NCBI GenBank assembly: GCA_949288405.1
Contig: CASEKM010000143.1
Location: forward strand, 1-8,695
Direction: 5' to 3'
DNA: 8,695 nucleotides
Source of the DNA: an uncultured bacterium
GTDB lineage: Bacteria; Bacillota; Clostridia; Oscillospirales; Oscillospiraceae
Position 1 is the stretch's first letter; each line of letters begins with the position of its first letter. The notes under the pieces are model-generated. The model was given only the letters and a program-made list of their open reading frames with translations. It was not told where the DNA came from and searched no databases. A program made the translations under genes and the position numbers. Below, piece after piece: positions 1-5,325 of this stretch.

Positions 1-40
1 GGCGGCTCTTAGCGCGGAGATGGCGGCGAAATTCCACGCG
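1..40 (+). repeat. Direct repeat A, copy 1
   Basis: This block matches 573-612 at 38 of 40 positions; the first 32 bases are identical and the differences are at 33 and 36. Both copies are followed by the decamer GGGACGGCGG (51-60 and 664-673), so a larger module appears to be shared, with about 40 bp extra in the second. Copy 1 begins exactly at the window edge and may extend to the left. Confidence 0.85.
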
Positions 41-55
41 CATGAAAAAAGGGAC

Positions 56-118
56 GGCGGGGGCACACCCCAGGGTGGCTTCTCTCGGCCTTCGGCCGAT
101 TCACCTCCAGCCCCCGCC
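56..118. repeat. Nested stem-loop element
   Basis: The outer arms GGCGGGGGC (56-64) and GCCCCCGCC (110-118) pair perfectly over 9 bp. Inside them GGTG (74-77) can pair with CACC (102-105). At the centre TCGGCC (85-90) and GGCCGA (94-99) form a 6-bp stem on a TTC loop. Three nested stems in 63 nt are unlikely by chance even at high GC. On the minus strand a T6 run lies a few bases beyond the outer stem, too far to be a standard terminator tail. Confidence 0.7.
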
Positions 119-145
119 CTACGGGCGTCATAGTCCACCAGAGAC

Positions 146-167
146 GGGCGGCCACATGGGGCCGCCC
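146..167. repeat. Inverted repeat GGGCGGCC
   Basis: GGGCGGCC (146-153) pairs perfectly with GGCCGCCC (160-167) around a 6-nt loop. Read on the minus strand it resembles a palindrome type (GTAGGGGCGrCC then GGyCGCCC) that I recognise as common between genes in gut Firmicutes; that recognition is from memory, not from a search. Confidence 0.65.
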
Positions 168-182
168 CTACATGCTACAAAC

Positions 183-209
183 GAACGGCCCTTATAACTG
201 GGACCGTTC
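183..209. repeat. Bulged inverted repeat
   Basis: GAACGGCCC (183-191) pairs with GGGACCGTTC (200-209) over 9 bp with one bulged A at 203 and an 8-nt AT-rich loop. It lies directly next to the paired hairpins at 211-252 and is probably part of the same repeat cluster. Confidence 0.55.
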
Positions 210-210
210 C

Positions 211-252
211 CCTCATCCGCCCCCTTCGGGGGCACCTTCCCCCAGGGGAAGG
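211..252. repeat. REP-like double hairpin
   Basis: Two adjacent hairpins. The first is GCCCCC (219-224), loop TTC, GGGGGC (228-233). The second is CCTTCCC (235-241), loop CCAG, GGGAAGG (246-252). The layout (CCTCATCCG lead, a variable stem, then a CCTTCCCC/GGGGAAGG stem) resembles an abundant intergenic repeat in Oscillospiraceae and related clostridia, which I recognise from memory. Confidence 0.65.
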
Positions 253-255
253 CTA

Positions 256-283
256 TTTGCATCGGGAGCGATGGCTCGGCAAA
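256..283. repeat. Compound hairpin
   Basis: TTTGC (256-260) pairs with GCAAA (279-283). Inside, GAGC (266-269) pairs with GCTC (274-277) on a GATG loop, with an asymmetric internal loop between the two stems. Confidence 0.4.
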
Positions 284-309
284 CCTAGGCGCAGTTGTGG
301 AATCGCATA

Positions 310-347
310 GGCCCTGAATTTTTGCAAACTCAGGGCCCAGTGGGCCC
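310..347. repeat. Overlapping alternative inverted repeats
   Basis: GGCCCTGA (310-317) pairs perfectly with TCAGGGCC (330-337), giving an 8-bp stem with a 12-nt loop. The right arm overlaps a second perfect stem, GGGCCC (333-338), loop AGT, GGGCCC (342-347). The two stems share bases and cannot form together. Confidence 0.55.
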
Positions 348-448
348 GGATGGAAACGCTGGCAAGCACTCCTGGCTTTGCGCGCCGGAAATGACGCATG
401 CCATCTCAGGAGCGCGTCCCCCGTAATGGGGTCCGGGGAAAGGCGACT

Positions 449-467
449 ATGAGCACGAAGTGCTCAT
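449..467. repeat. Perfect 8-bp inverted repeat with GAA loop
   Basis: ATGAGCAC (449-456), loop GAA, GTGCTCAT (460-467). The symmetry would suit either an RNA hairpin or a dimeric protein site, but there is no nearby promoter to support an operator. Confidence 0.5.
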
Positions 468-486
468 CGGAGCCGTCCCCGGGGGC

Positions 487-520
487 GTTTTGCCTTCTTT
501 TTCGCCATGGAAAAAGAAGG
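487..520. repeat. Dispersed repeat B, copy 1, with 11-bp hairpin
   Basis: CCTTCTTTTTC (493-503) pairs perfectly with GAAAAAGAAGG (510-520) around a 6-nt loop. The segment 487-510 matches 5258-5281 at 21 of 24 positions, so the same element occurs twice in the window about 4.8 kb apart. The minus-strand reading of both copies encodes a similar PWRKR(R/K)QN string, which explains the spurious ORFs there. Confidence 0.75.
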
Positions 521-572
521 TCGCCGCCCGCACTGCGCCCGCAGGCGCGTTTCGGAGCGCAACCGCCCGAAG

Positions 573-612
573 GGCGGCTCTTAGCGCGGAGATGGCGGCG
601 AAATCCCCCGCG
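573..612 (+). repeat. Direct repeat A, copy 2
   Basis: Second copy of the 40-bp repeat found at 1-40. Its left end overlaps the right arm of a small perfect hairpin (CCGCCC 563-568, loop GAA, GGGCGG 572-577). The last 19 bases, GGCGGCGAAATCCCCCGCG at 594-612, recur exactly at 669-687. Confidence 0.85.
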
Positions 613-622
613 CCCCTGAGAC

Positions 623-643
623 GGCGCGCCGGGTCGTCGCGCC
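623..643. repeat. Inverted repeat GGCGCG
   Basis: GGCGCG (623-628) pairs with CGCGCC (638-643) around a 9-nt loop. It falls between the two 19-bp repeats at 594-612 and 669-687. Confidence 0.4.
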
Positions 644-668
644 CTACGGAGTAAACAGAAACTGGGAC

Positions 669-687
669 GGCGGCGAAATCCCCCGCG
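669..687 (+). repeat. 19-bp direct repeat, third partial copy
   Basis: GGCGGCGAAATCCCCCGCG here is identical to 594-612 and matches 22-40 at 17 of 19 positions. It is therefore the third occurrence of the core of repeat A within 690 bp. Confidence 0.85.
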
Positions 688-756
688 AAAGAACCGGCGA
701 GACTGGCAAAACTCCTCCCCTGCATCCAAGAGAACAATTAAAGTGAGTGACCATTG

Positions 757-1987
757 ATGAACGATTTATTTGAGACCCTCCCCTTCCGCCCGGCGGACAT
801 CCTTCTGCCCAAGGACTGCGAATACTCCAAGTGGAGCGTGGTGGCCTGTGACCAGTACACCTCCCAGCCGGAGTACTGGCAGCGGGTGGAGGAGTATGTA
901 GGCCGGGCCCCCTCCGCCCTGCGGCTGATTTTGCCGGAGAGCTGCCTGGAGGGCCCCAGTGTGGAGACCGACATCATGGAGATCAACAACACCATGAGCC
1001 GGTATCTCCGGGAGGGGCGGTTTACCGAGCACCCCGGCGCTCTGTTCTATGTGGAGCGCACCCTGAGCACAGTACGACTATGAGCCGGGGGCCGAGACCC
1101 CCATCCGGGCCACCGAGGGGACGGTGCTCTCCCGCATCCCGCCCCGGGTGGCGGTGCGGAAAAACGCCCCCATCGAGCTGCCCCACGTGATGCTCCTGGT
1201 GGACGACCCGGAGAAGACGGTCATCGAGCCCCTGGCGGACCAGACCGGCTCCATGGAGGTCCTCTATGACTTCGACCTGATGGAGGGGGGCGGCCATATC
1301 AAGGGCTGGGAGCTCACCGAGGAGCAGAGGAAGCAGACGGCGAATGCCCTGTCTGCCCTGGCGGACCCGGCCAAGTTCAACGCCCGGTACGGCACCGGGG
1401 ACGAGCCGGTGCTCCTCTTCGCCGTGGGGGACGGCAACCACTCCCTGGCCACCGCCAAGGAGTGCTATGAGCGTCAGAAGCGCCTCACCCCGCCGGAGCA
1501 CTGGGACAAGCTGCCCGCCCGGTTCGCGCTGGTGGAGCTGGACAACCTGCACGACGCCTCCCTGGAGTTCGAGCCCATCCACCGCTTGGTGTTCGGGGTG
1601 GAGCCGGAGGAGCTGCTGGCGGAGCTGGCGGCCGCCTGTCCCCAGGACGGGGCGGGCCACCGGCTGACCTATGTGTACGGGGAGACCCAGGGGACGGTCG
1701 TGGTCTCCCAGGCGGCCTCCCGGCTGCCGGTGGGGGCGCTGCAGAGCTTTCTGGACGGCTATCTGCTCCGGCACAAGGGGGCCAGGGTGGACTATATCCA
1801 CGGGGAGGACGTGGTGCGGAAGCTGGCCTCCCAGCCGGGCACCGTGGGCTTCCTGCTGCCCGTCATGGGCAAGGAGGAGCTGTTCCCCACCGTGATCCAC
1901 GACGGGGTGCTACCCCGGAAGACCTTCTCCATGGGGGAGGCCCAGGACAAGCGGTTCTACTTAGAGGCCCGGAAAATTCGGGATTGA
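757..1987 (+). pseudogene. DUF1015 family protein, broken by out-of-frame deletion
   Basis: The N-terminal part (757-1083) and C-terminal part (to 1987) belong to one DUF1015 protein, a family of about 400-430 residues with no established biochemical role. The upstream frame reads to Thr at 1069-1071, then VRL and stop TGA at 1081-1083. The downstream frame is open from 1067 and family-like from YDYEPGAETPIRATEGTV (from 1073), with conserved RIPPRV and GDGNHSLATAK. From memory, family members have about 15 residues (a GKVRxGLVGAxDLE-like stretch) between the two parts, so roughly 44 nt are missing as well as the frame. Restored, the protein would be about 424 residues. The start could be ATG 757 or in-frame TTG 754; no good ribosome binding site is visible. 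A GTG at 1124 might initiate a 287-residue C-terminal fragment, but I see no Shine-Dalgarno sequence. The family is often found near serine-biosynthesis genes; none is visible here. Confidence 0.88.
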
Positions 1988-2039
1988 CGCGCCCCGGCGG
2001 CGGTATTTGCGGGGCGCGGGGGCCCACGGTGTGCGCCCC
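1988..2039 (+). promoter_or_regulatory. Two mutually exclusive hairpins before ispE
   Basis: In the 70-nt gap before ispE, CGCGCCCCG (1988-1996) can pair with CGGGGCGCG (2010-2018). Alternatively GGGGCGC (2011-2017) can pair with GCGCCCC (2033-2039). The shared middle strand makes the two structures exclusive. The second ends 4 nt before the ribosome binding site of ispE. There is no T-run, so a transcriptional attenuator is unlikely; an effect on translation or mRNA processing is possible but unproven, and chance pairing in GC-rich DNA is a real alternative. Confidence 0.4.
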
Positions 2040-2043
2040 GGCA

Positions 2044-2053
2044 AAAGAGGTGA
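2044..2053 (+). promoter_or_regulatory. Ribosome binding site fixing the ispE start
   Basis: AAAGAGGTGA lies 4 nt before ATG 2058. It selects this codon over the in-frame upstream start at 2007, which would add 17 residues not typical of the family and would place the start inside the hairpin region. Confidence 0.75.
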
Positions 2054-2057
2054 GCCT

Positions 2058-2909
2058 ATGGAAGTACAGGCCTATGCGAAGCTGAATCTGTCTCTGGACA
2101 TTTTGGGAAAGCGGCCGGACGGCTACCACGAGCTGCGGATGGTGATGCAGTCCATCTCGCTGGCGGATACCCTGACCCTGACGGAGCACGGGGGAGAGGG
2201 GCTGCGGGTGCGGGCCAACCTGCACTTCCTGCCCACCGGGGAGAGGAATCTGGCCGCCGCCGCCGCCCTCCGGTTCTGGGAGGCCCGGGGCCAGGAGCCG
2301 GAGGATCTGGACATTGCCATTGAGAAGCGCATCCCCGTGTGCGCCGGTATGGCCGGGGGGAGCAGCGACGCCGCCGCCGTCCTCCGGGCGCTGAACGCCC
2401 GGGCGGGGGAGCCCTTCTCCCCCCTGGAGCTGGCCAAGATCGGGGAGCGGGTGGGCTCCGACGTGCCCTACTGCGTGCTGGGGGGCACCGCCCTGGCGGA
2501 GGGCCGGGGGGAGATCCTCACCCCGCTGCCGCCCCTGCCCGCCTGCTGGGTGGTGGTGTGCAAGCCCGACTTCCCGGTGTCCACCCCGGAGCTGTTCGCC
2601 CAGGCGGACCGGGTGAAGCTGCGCTGCCGGCCGGATACCAGGGGGCTCCTGGCCGCCCTGGAGGCGGGGGACCTGGGGGGCGTGGCCCGGCGGATGTACA
2701 ACGTGTTTGAGGACGTGATGCCCCCCCGGCTCCACGCCCGGGTGGCGGAGATCAAAAACGAGCTCATCCAGCGGGGGGCCCTGGGGGCCTGTATGAGCGG
2801 AAGCGGGCCCACCGCCTTCGGCCTCTTTGACCGGGAGGGGGCGGCGGAGGAGGCCCGGGCCGCCCTGAGAGAGCGCTGCCGGGACACTTTTTTGTGCCGG
2901 ACGGTTTAA
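2058..2909 (+). CDS. ispE: 4-diphosphocytidyl-2-C-methyl-D-erythritol kinase
   Basis: IspE phosphorylates CDP-methylerythritol with ATP in the cytoplasmic MEP pathway to isopentenyl diphosphate. The 283-residue product has the usual family length and GHMP-kinase layout. AKLNLSLDI at 7-15 carries the catalytic Lys8, followed by DGYHEL at 21-26. The ATP-binding glycine-rich loop GMAGGSSDAA is at 97-106. SDVPY holds the presumed catalytic Asp135, and the C-terminal SGSGPT motif is at 247-252. Lys8 and Asp135 correspond to the Lys10/Asp141 pair known in E. coli IspE. The start is set by the ribosome binding site at 2044. The gene follows the broken DUF1015 gene by 70 nt on the same strand, so the two were possibly cotranscribed. 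A strong intrinsic terminator begins 9 nt past the stop codon. Glycine codons are mostly GGG, unlike the crotonase downstream. Confidence 0.96.
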   Translation: MEVQAYAKLNLSLDILGKRPDGYHELRMVMQSISLADTLTLTEHGGEGLRVRANLHFLPTGERNLAAAAALRFWEARGQEPEDLDIAIEKRIPVCAGMAGGSSDAAAVLRALNARAGEPFSPLELAKIGERVGSDVPYCVLGGTALAEGRGEILTPLPPLPACWVVVCKPDFPVSTPELFAQADRVKLRCRPDTRGLLAALEAGDLGGVARRMYNVFEDVMPPRLHARVAEIKNELIQRGALGACMSGSGPTAFGLFDREGAAEEARAALRERCRDTFLCRTV

Positions 2910-2917
2910 AAGAGCAG

Positions 2918-2980
2918 AACACCGTCTATTCTATCCCTACCGCGGTACCGCGGGAACGGACAGAATGGACGGTGTTTTTT
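2918..2980 (+). terminator. Intrinsic terminator of ispE touching the spoIIR start
   Basis: AACACCGTCTATTCT (2918-2932) pairs with AGAATGGACGGTGTT (2962-2976) over 15 bp with one G-U pair, followed by a run of six T (2975-2980). The 29-nt apical part contains a perfect 14-bp palindrome, CCGCGGTACCGCGG (2940-2953), which can form its own small stem. The T-run ends directly at ATG 2981 of spoIIR, so terminator and translation start are contiguous. Confidence 0.88.
2958..2967 (+). promoter_or_regulatory. Possible sigma-F -10 element for spoIIR
   Basis: GGACAGAATG fits the B. subtilis sigma-F -10 consensus GGNNANAHTR at every fixed position. spoIIR is a sigma-F gene in B. subtilis, which makes this worth noting. 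However, no -35 match (GYATA) lies at the expected distance, and a start about 7 nt downstream would leave a leader of under 10 nt. It also lies inside the terminator hairpin. The match could be chance. Confidence 0.3.
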
Positions 2981-3607
2981 ATGGGATCGGATCGAAGACT
3001 GAAAACGTGGGAGCTGGCCCTGATGGCGGGGGTGCTGTGCGCCCTGCTGGGGGGCTTCTGGCTGGGGGAGGAGCAGGCCGCCCTGGCCGGCCGGGTGATC
3101 CGCTTCCACGTGATCGCCAACTCGGACAGCCAGCGGGACCAGGCGCTGAAGCTCCAGGTGCGGGACGCGGTGCTGGCCGAGACGGAGAAATTCTACCCGG
3201 AGGGGGCGGATCTGGAGACCGCCAGAGAGGCCCTGTCCGCCCACCTGGGGGAGCTGGCCCGGGCGGGGCGGGAGACAGCGGAGGCGGCGGGGTATGACTA
3301 CCCGGTGACCGCCTCTCTGGAGAAGTGCTGGTTCCCCACCAAGGAGTACGACGGCTTCGCCCTCCCCGCCGGGGAGTATACCGCCCTGCGCATCGTCATC
3401 GGGGAGGGGGCGGGACAGAACTGGTGGTGTGTGGCCTTCCCGCCCCTGTGTCTGGGGGCGGCCTCCGGTACGGTGGAGGAGGCCGCCGCCGCAGGCTACT
3501 TCTCGGAGGACCAGGCCGCCCTCATCACCGAGGAGGACCAGGGGTATGTACTGAAGTTCAAATCCATGGAGCTGCTGGGGCAGCTGCGGGGACTGCTGTC
3601 TCACTAG
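2981..3607 (+). CDS. spoIIR: Stage II sporulation protein R
   Basis: SpoIIR is made in the forespore, is exported across the septum and triggers the membrane protease SpoIIGA to process pro-sigma-E in the mother cell. The 208-residue product starts with a basic segment and a hydrophobic helix (about residues 10-28) acting as signal or anchor. The hallmark RFHVIANSDS follows at 41-50, continuing into a DQALKLQVRDAVL stretch. The WWCVAFPPLCL segment and the C-terminal LKFKSMELL stretch also fit the family; length is near the 224 residues of B. subtilis SpoIIR. I prefer ATG 2981 because it gives the short basic N-terminus. The in-frame GTG 2894 overlaps ispE and would translate the terminator; ATG 3023 would cut the helix but has GGGAG at 3009-3013. 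Only weak GGACGG (2967-2972) precedes ATG 2981. The gene ends 6 bp from the convergent flippase gene. Confidence 0.93.
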   Translation: MGSDRRLKTWELALMAGVLCALLGGFWLGEEQAALAGRVIRFHVIANSDSQRDQALKLQVRDAVLAETEKFYPEGADLETAREALSAHLGELARAGRETAEAAGYDYPVTASLEKCWFPTKEYDGFALPAGEYTALRIVIGEGAGQNWWCVAFPPLCLGAASGTVEEAAAAGYFSEDQAALITEEDQGYVLKFKSMELLGQLRGLLSH

Positions 3608-3613
3608 GGCCGG

Positions 3614-5149
3614 TCAGTCCAGATGGAACAGCCCCTGCAGGGTCACCCCCTGGGCGCTGAGGGCGGCCAGATAGAGCACCAGGCCGAAGGCCAGGGCGCC
3701 GGGGATGCGCCAGGACAGGGGGAGGCCGCTGTCCCGGAGGACCCGGTAGAGCAGGTTGGTCACCAGGGCGGCCAGAAGGGCGGCCAGCCCCGGGGCGGCA
3801 ATCCACCGGAACAGCCGCAGCCGCAGGCCGGTATAGGCCCGCAGCCGCCAGGCGCACAGGACCACCCCCAGGGCGGCGGAGACCAGCACCCCCAGGACAA
3901 AGCCCCCCATCCCTATGCGGGGGTTTCCCACCAGACAGGCGGTGAGGAGCAGCTGGACGGCGTCGCACACCAGGGAGATCCAGGCCACCGTCCCCTGGCG
4001 GCCCACCCCGTTGAGGGAGGCGCCCAGGATGGCCTGGTAGCACCCCAGAGCGGTGGCGGCGGCCAGGGGCAGGAGATACTCCCCCACCTGCCTGTGGCGG
4101 AAGAGGAGCAGGCCCAGGTCCTCTCCCAGCACCGCCATCAGCCCCATGGCGGGCAGCGCCAGCACCGAGCCGGCGGACAGGGCCCTGGAGATGGTGTGCC
4201 GCACCGCCTGGGGGCGGTCCAGGGCGTGGGACCGGGCCAGCCGGGGGACCAGCACCAGGCTCATGGCGCTGAGGAAGACGGTGGGCAGGGCCAGCATGGG
4301 CAGGGTCATGCCGCACACCACCCCCAGCTCCGAGATGGCCTGGGAGGGCTCCATGCCCCCCTCCACCAGCTTTTGGGGCACAAGGGCGGCGTTCACCGCC
4401 CCCATCAGGTTGCCCAGCAGGGCGTTGAGCCCCACGGGCAGGGCGATGGAGAAGATCCTTCTCCGGCGTACCCGGCCCGGCTCGCCCGGGCCCCTCACGC
4501 CCGTGCGGCGGAGCCGCCAGCGGCACAGGACGGTGAGGGTCAGGGCGGAGACCACCTCGCAGATCACCATGCCCGCCACAATAAGGCCCACCACCCGCTC
4601 CGGGTACTGGGGGAGGAAGCAGGCCAGCAGACCCAGCACCGCCCCGGTGCGCACCAGCTGTTCCAGCAGCTCGGACACGGCGGGAGGGGCCACCAGGCCG
4701 GAGCCGTAGAAAAAGTGCTTGTGCAGGTTCTCCACCCCGGTGAGGGCCACGCAGGGGAGGAGGAGCACCAGCCCCAGCTGGGTCCGGGCGTCCCCCAGCC
4801 AGTAGACGGAGATAGGGTCATACCACAGCAGGACCGCCGCCGTAAGGGGGAGCATCAGCAGAACCAGCAGCCGCAGGCAGGTCCCCAGCAACTGGGGCAC
4901 CCCCCGGCTGTTGCCCAGGGCCAGGTACTGGGGGGTCAGATTGGACACCGCCGCCGTCAGCCCCACGGCGGTGAGGGACAGGAACACCGAGTATACCGGC
5001 ATGATGAGCTGATAGAGCCCCATCACCTCCGCCCCGATCATCCGGGACAGGGCCACCCGGTAGCCGAAGGCCAGCAGCTGGGACAAGGTGCCCAGGGCGG
5101 TGAGAAACAGCACGCTCCCCCCGGCGGTCATGGCGCCGTGTTTGGACAT
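3614..5149 (-). CDS. spoVB: SpoVB-like polysaccharide / lipid II flippase
   Basis: This 511-residue polytopic membrane protein belongs to the MOP flippase superfamily (SpoVB/MurJ/Wzx type), which moves lipid-linked sugar precursors across the membrane. SpoVB of B. subtilis (518 residues) is needed for spore cortex peptidoglycan. About 14 hydrophobic segments can be counted, in line with the superfamily. The N-terminus has the typical run GGSVLFLTALGTLSQLLAFG followed by RMIGAEVMGLYQLIMPVYSV, and ENLHKHFFYGSG follows later. ATG 5149 is preceded by a purine-rich GAGGGGGGA ribosome binding site. The gene converges on spoIIR with only 6 bp between stop codons and no visible terminator, so the two transcripts probably overlap at their 3' ends. 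No confident promoter was found upstream. Clostridia often carry several paralogues, so the exact spoVB assignment is less certain than the family. Confidence 0.87.
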   Translation of the reverse strand: MSKHGAMTAGGSVLFLTALGTLSQLLAFGYRVALSRMIGAEVMGLYQLIMPVYSVFLSLTAVGLTAAVSNLTPQYLALGNSRGVPQLLGTCLRLLVLLMLPLTAAVLLWYDPISVYWLGDARTQLGLVLLLPCVALTGVENLHKHFFYGSGLVAPPAVSELLEQLVRTGAVLGLLACFLPQYPERVVGLIVAGMVICEVVSALTLTVLCRWRLRRTGVRGPGEPGRVRRRRIFSIALPVGLNALLGNLMGAVNAALVPQKLVEGGMEPSQAISELGVVCGMTLPMLALPTVFLSAMSLVLVPRLARSHALDRPQAVRHTISRALSAGSVLALPAMGLMAVLGEDLGLLLFRHRQVGEYLLPLAAATALGCYQAILGASLNGVGRQGTVAWISLVCDAVQLLLTACLVGNPRIGMGGFVLGVLVSAALGVVLCAWRLRAYTGLRLRLFRWIAAPGLAALLAALVTNLLYRVLRDSGLPLSWRIPGALAFGLVLYLAALSAQGVTLQGLFHLD

Positions 5150-5206
5150 AACATCCCCCCTCTCCCTTCAATCTATTCGGGAAGAGGGGGGAGTATGTTG
5201 TAGGCG

Positions 5207-5240
5207 GAATGGAGAATGCAGAATGCAGGAATGCAGAATG
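5207..5240. repeat. Short tandem repeat of GAATGCA(G)
   Basis: Five consecutive GAATG-based units of 7-8 bp (GAATGGA, GAATGCA, GAATGCAG, GAATGCA, GAATG) lie about 60 bp upstream of the flippase start on its 5' side. The irregular unit length suggests a slippage-prone microsatellite-like tract. It is in non-coding DNA, so changes would alter only the spacing of the leader or promoter. Confidence 0.7.
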
Positions 5241-5257
5241 GGGCGAGCCCTGACGGT

Positions 5258-5281
5258 GTTTTGCTTTCTTTTCCGCCACGG
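5258..5281. repeat. Dispersed repeat B, copy 2 (partial)
   Basis: This 24-bp segment matches 487-510 at 21 positions, but the complementary arm that makes an 11-bp hairpin in the first copy is degraded here (GGCAGAGG follows where GAAAAAGAAGG would be expected). It lies between the flippase and the acetyltransferase pseudogene. Confidence 0.65.
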
Positions 5282-5291
5282 GCAGAGGAAC

Positions 5292-5311
5292 TCGCTGGCC
5301 GCGGCCAGCGA
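5292..5311. repeat. 20-bp perfect palindrome downstream of the acetyltransferase
   Basis: TCGCTGGCCGCGGCCAGCGA is its own reverse complement. It begins 14 bp after the acetyltransferase stop codon on the minus strand and could act as an mRNA 3'-end hairpin. No T-run follows on either strand, so I do not call it an intrinsic terminator. It may belong to the adjoining repeat B element. Confidence 0.6.
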
Positions 5312-5325
5312 AAGACCCCCTGTTC

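Larger units (their letters stand above)
1..750. repeat. Gene-free, palindrome-rich intergenic region
   Basis: I find no credible gene in this 750-bp stretch. The short ORFs on both strands are Arg/Pro/Gly-rich, have no ribosome binding site and overlap each other. What fills it is at least ten short inverted repeats plus direct repeats, listed separately. The mix of C/G-rich stems with small loops, repeated blocks, and a 24-bp motif that recurs some 4.8 kb away suggests dispersed intergenic elements of the REP/MITE kind that accumulate in gut clostridial genomes. There is no transposase. No promoter for the downstream DUF1015 gene could be recognised. Whether any of it is transcribed as a structured RNA cannot be told from sequence alone. 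Confidence 0.7.

Noticed and set aside
72..105. AGGGTGG resembling a T-box antiterminator motif
   Set aside because: The ACCGCG continuation is missing, there is no specifier-loop leader or T-run terminator, and no tRNA-related gene follows.
406..729. Minus-strand Arg-rich ORFs of 96-107 codons and the 73-codon plus-strand ORF in the left intergenic region
   Set aside because: They run through repeats and palindromes, lack ribosome binding sites and overlap each other; they are translations of repeat elements.
1..750. CRISPR array
   Set aside because: Repeats are few, irregularly spaced and of different lengths, with no regular spacers and no cas genes.
1060..1090. Programmed frameshift in the DUF1015 gene
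   Set aside because: There is no slippery heptamer, and conserved family residues appear to be missing in addition to the frame change, so deletion is the simpler reading.
1022..1900. 292-codon minus-strand ORF opposite the DUF1015 gene
   Set aside because: Antisense shadow; the plus strand carries recognisable family motifs, and this ORF has none.
3623..5203. 526-codon plus-strand ORF opposite the flippase
   Set aside because: Gln/Gly/His/Pro-rich low-complexity translation antisense to a clear 14-segment membrane protein.
5292..5311. Intrinsic terminator for the acetyltransferase
   Set aside because: The perfect palindrome is present but no T-run follows it on the minus strand.
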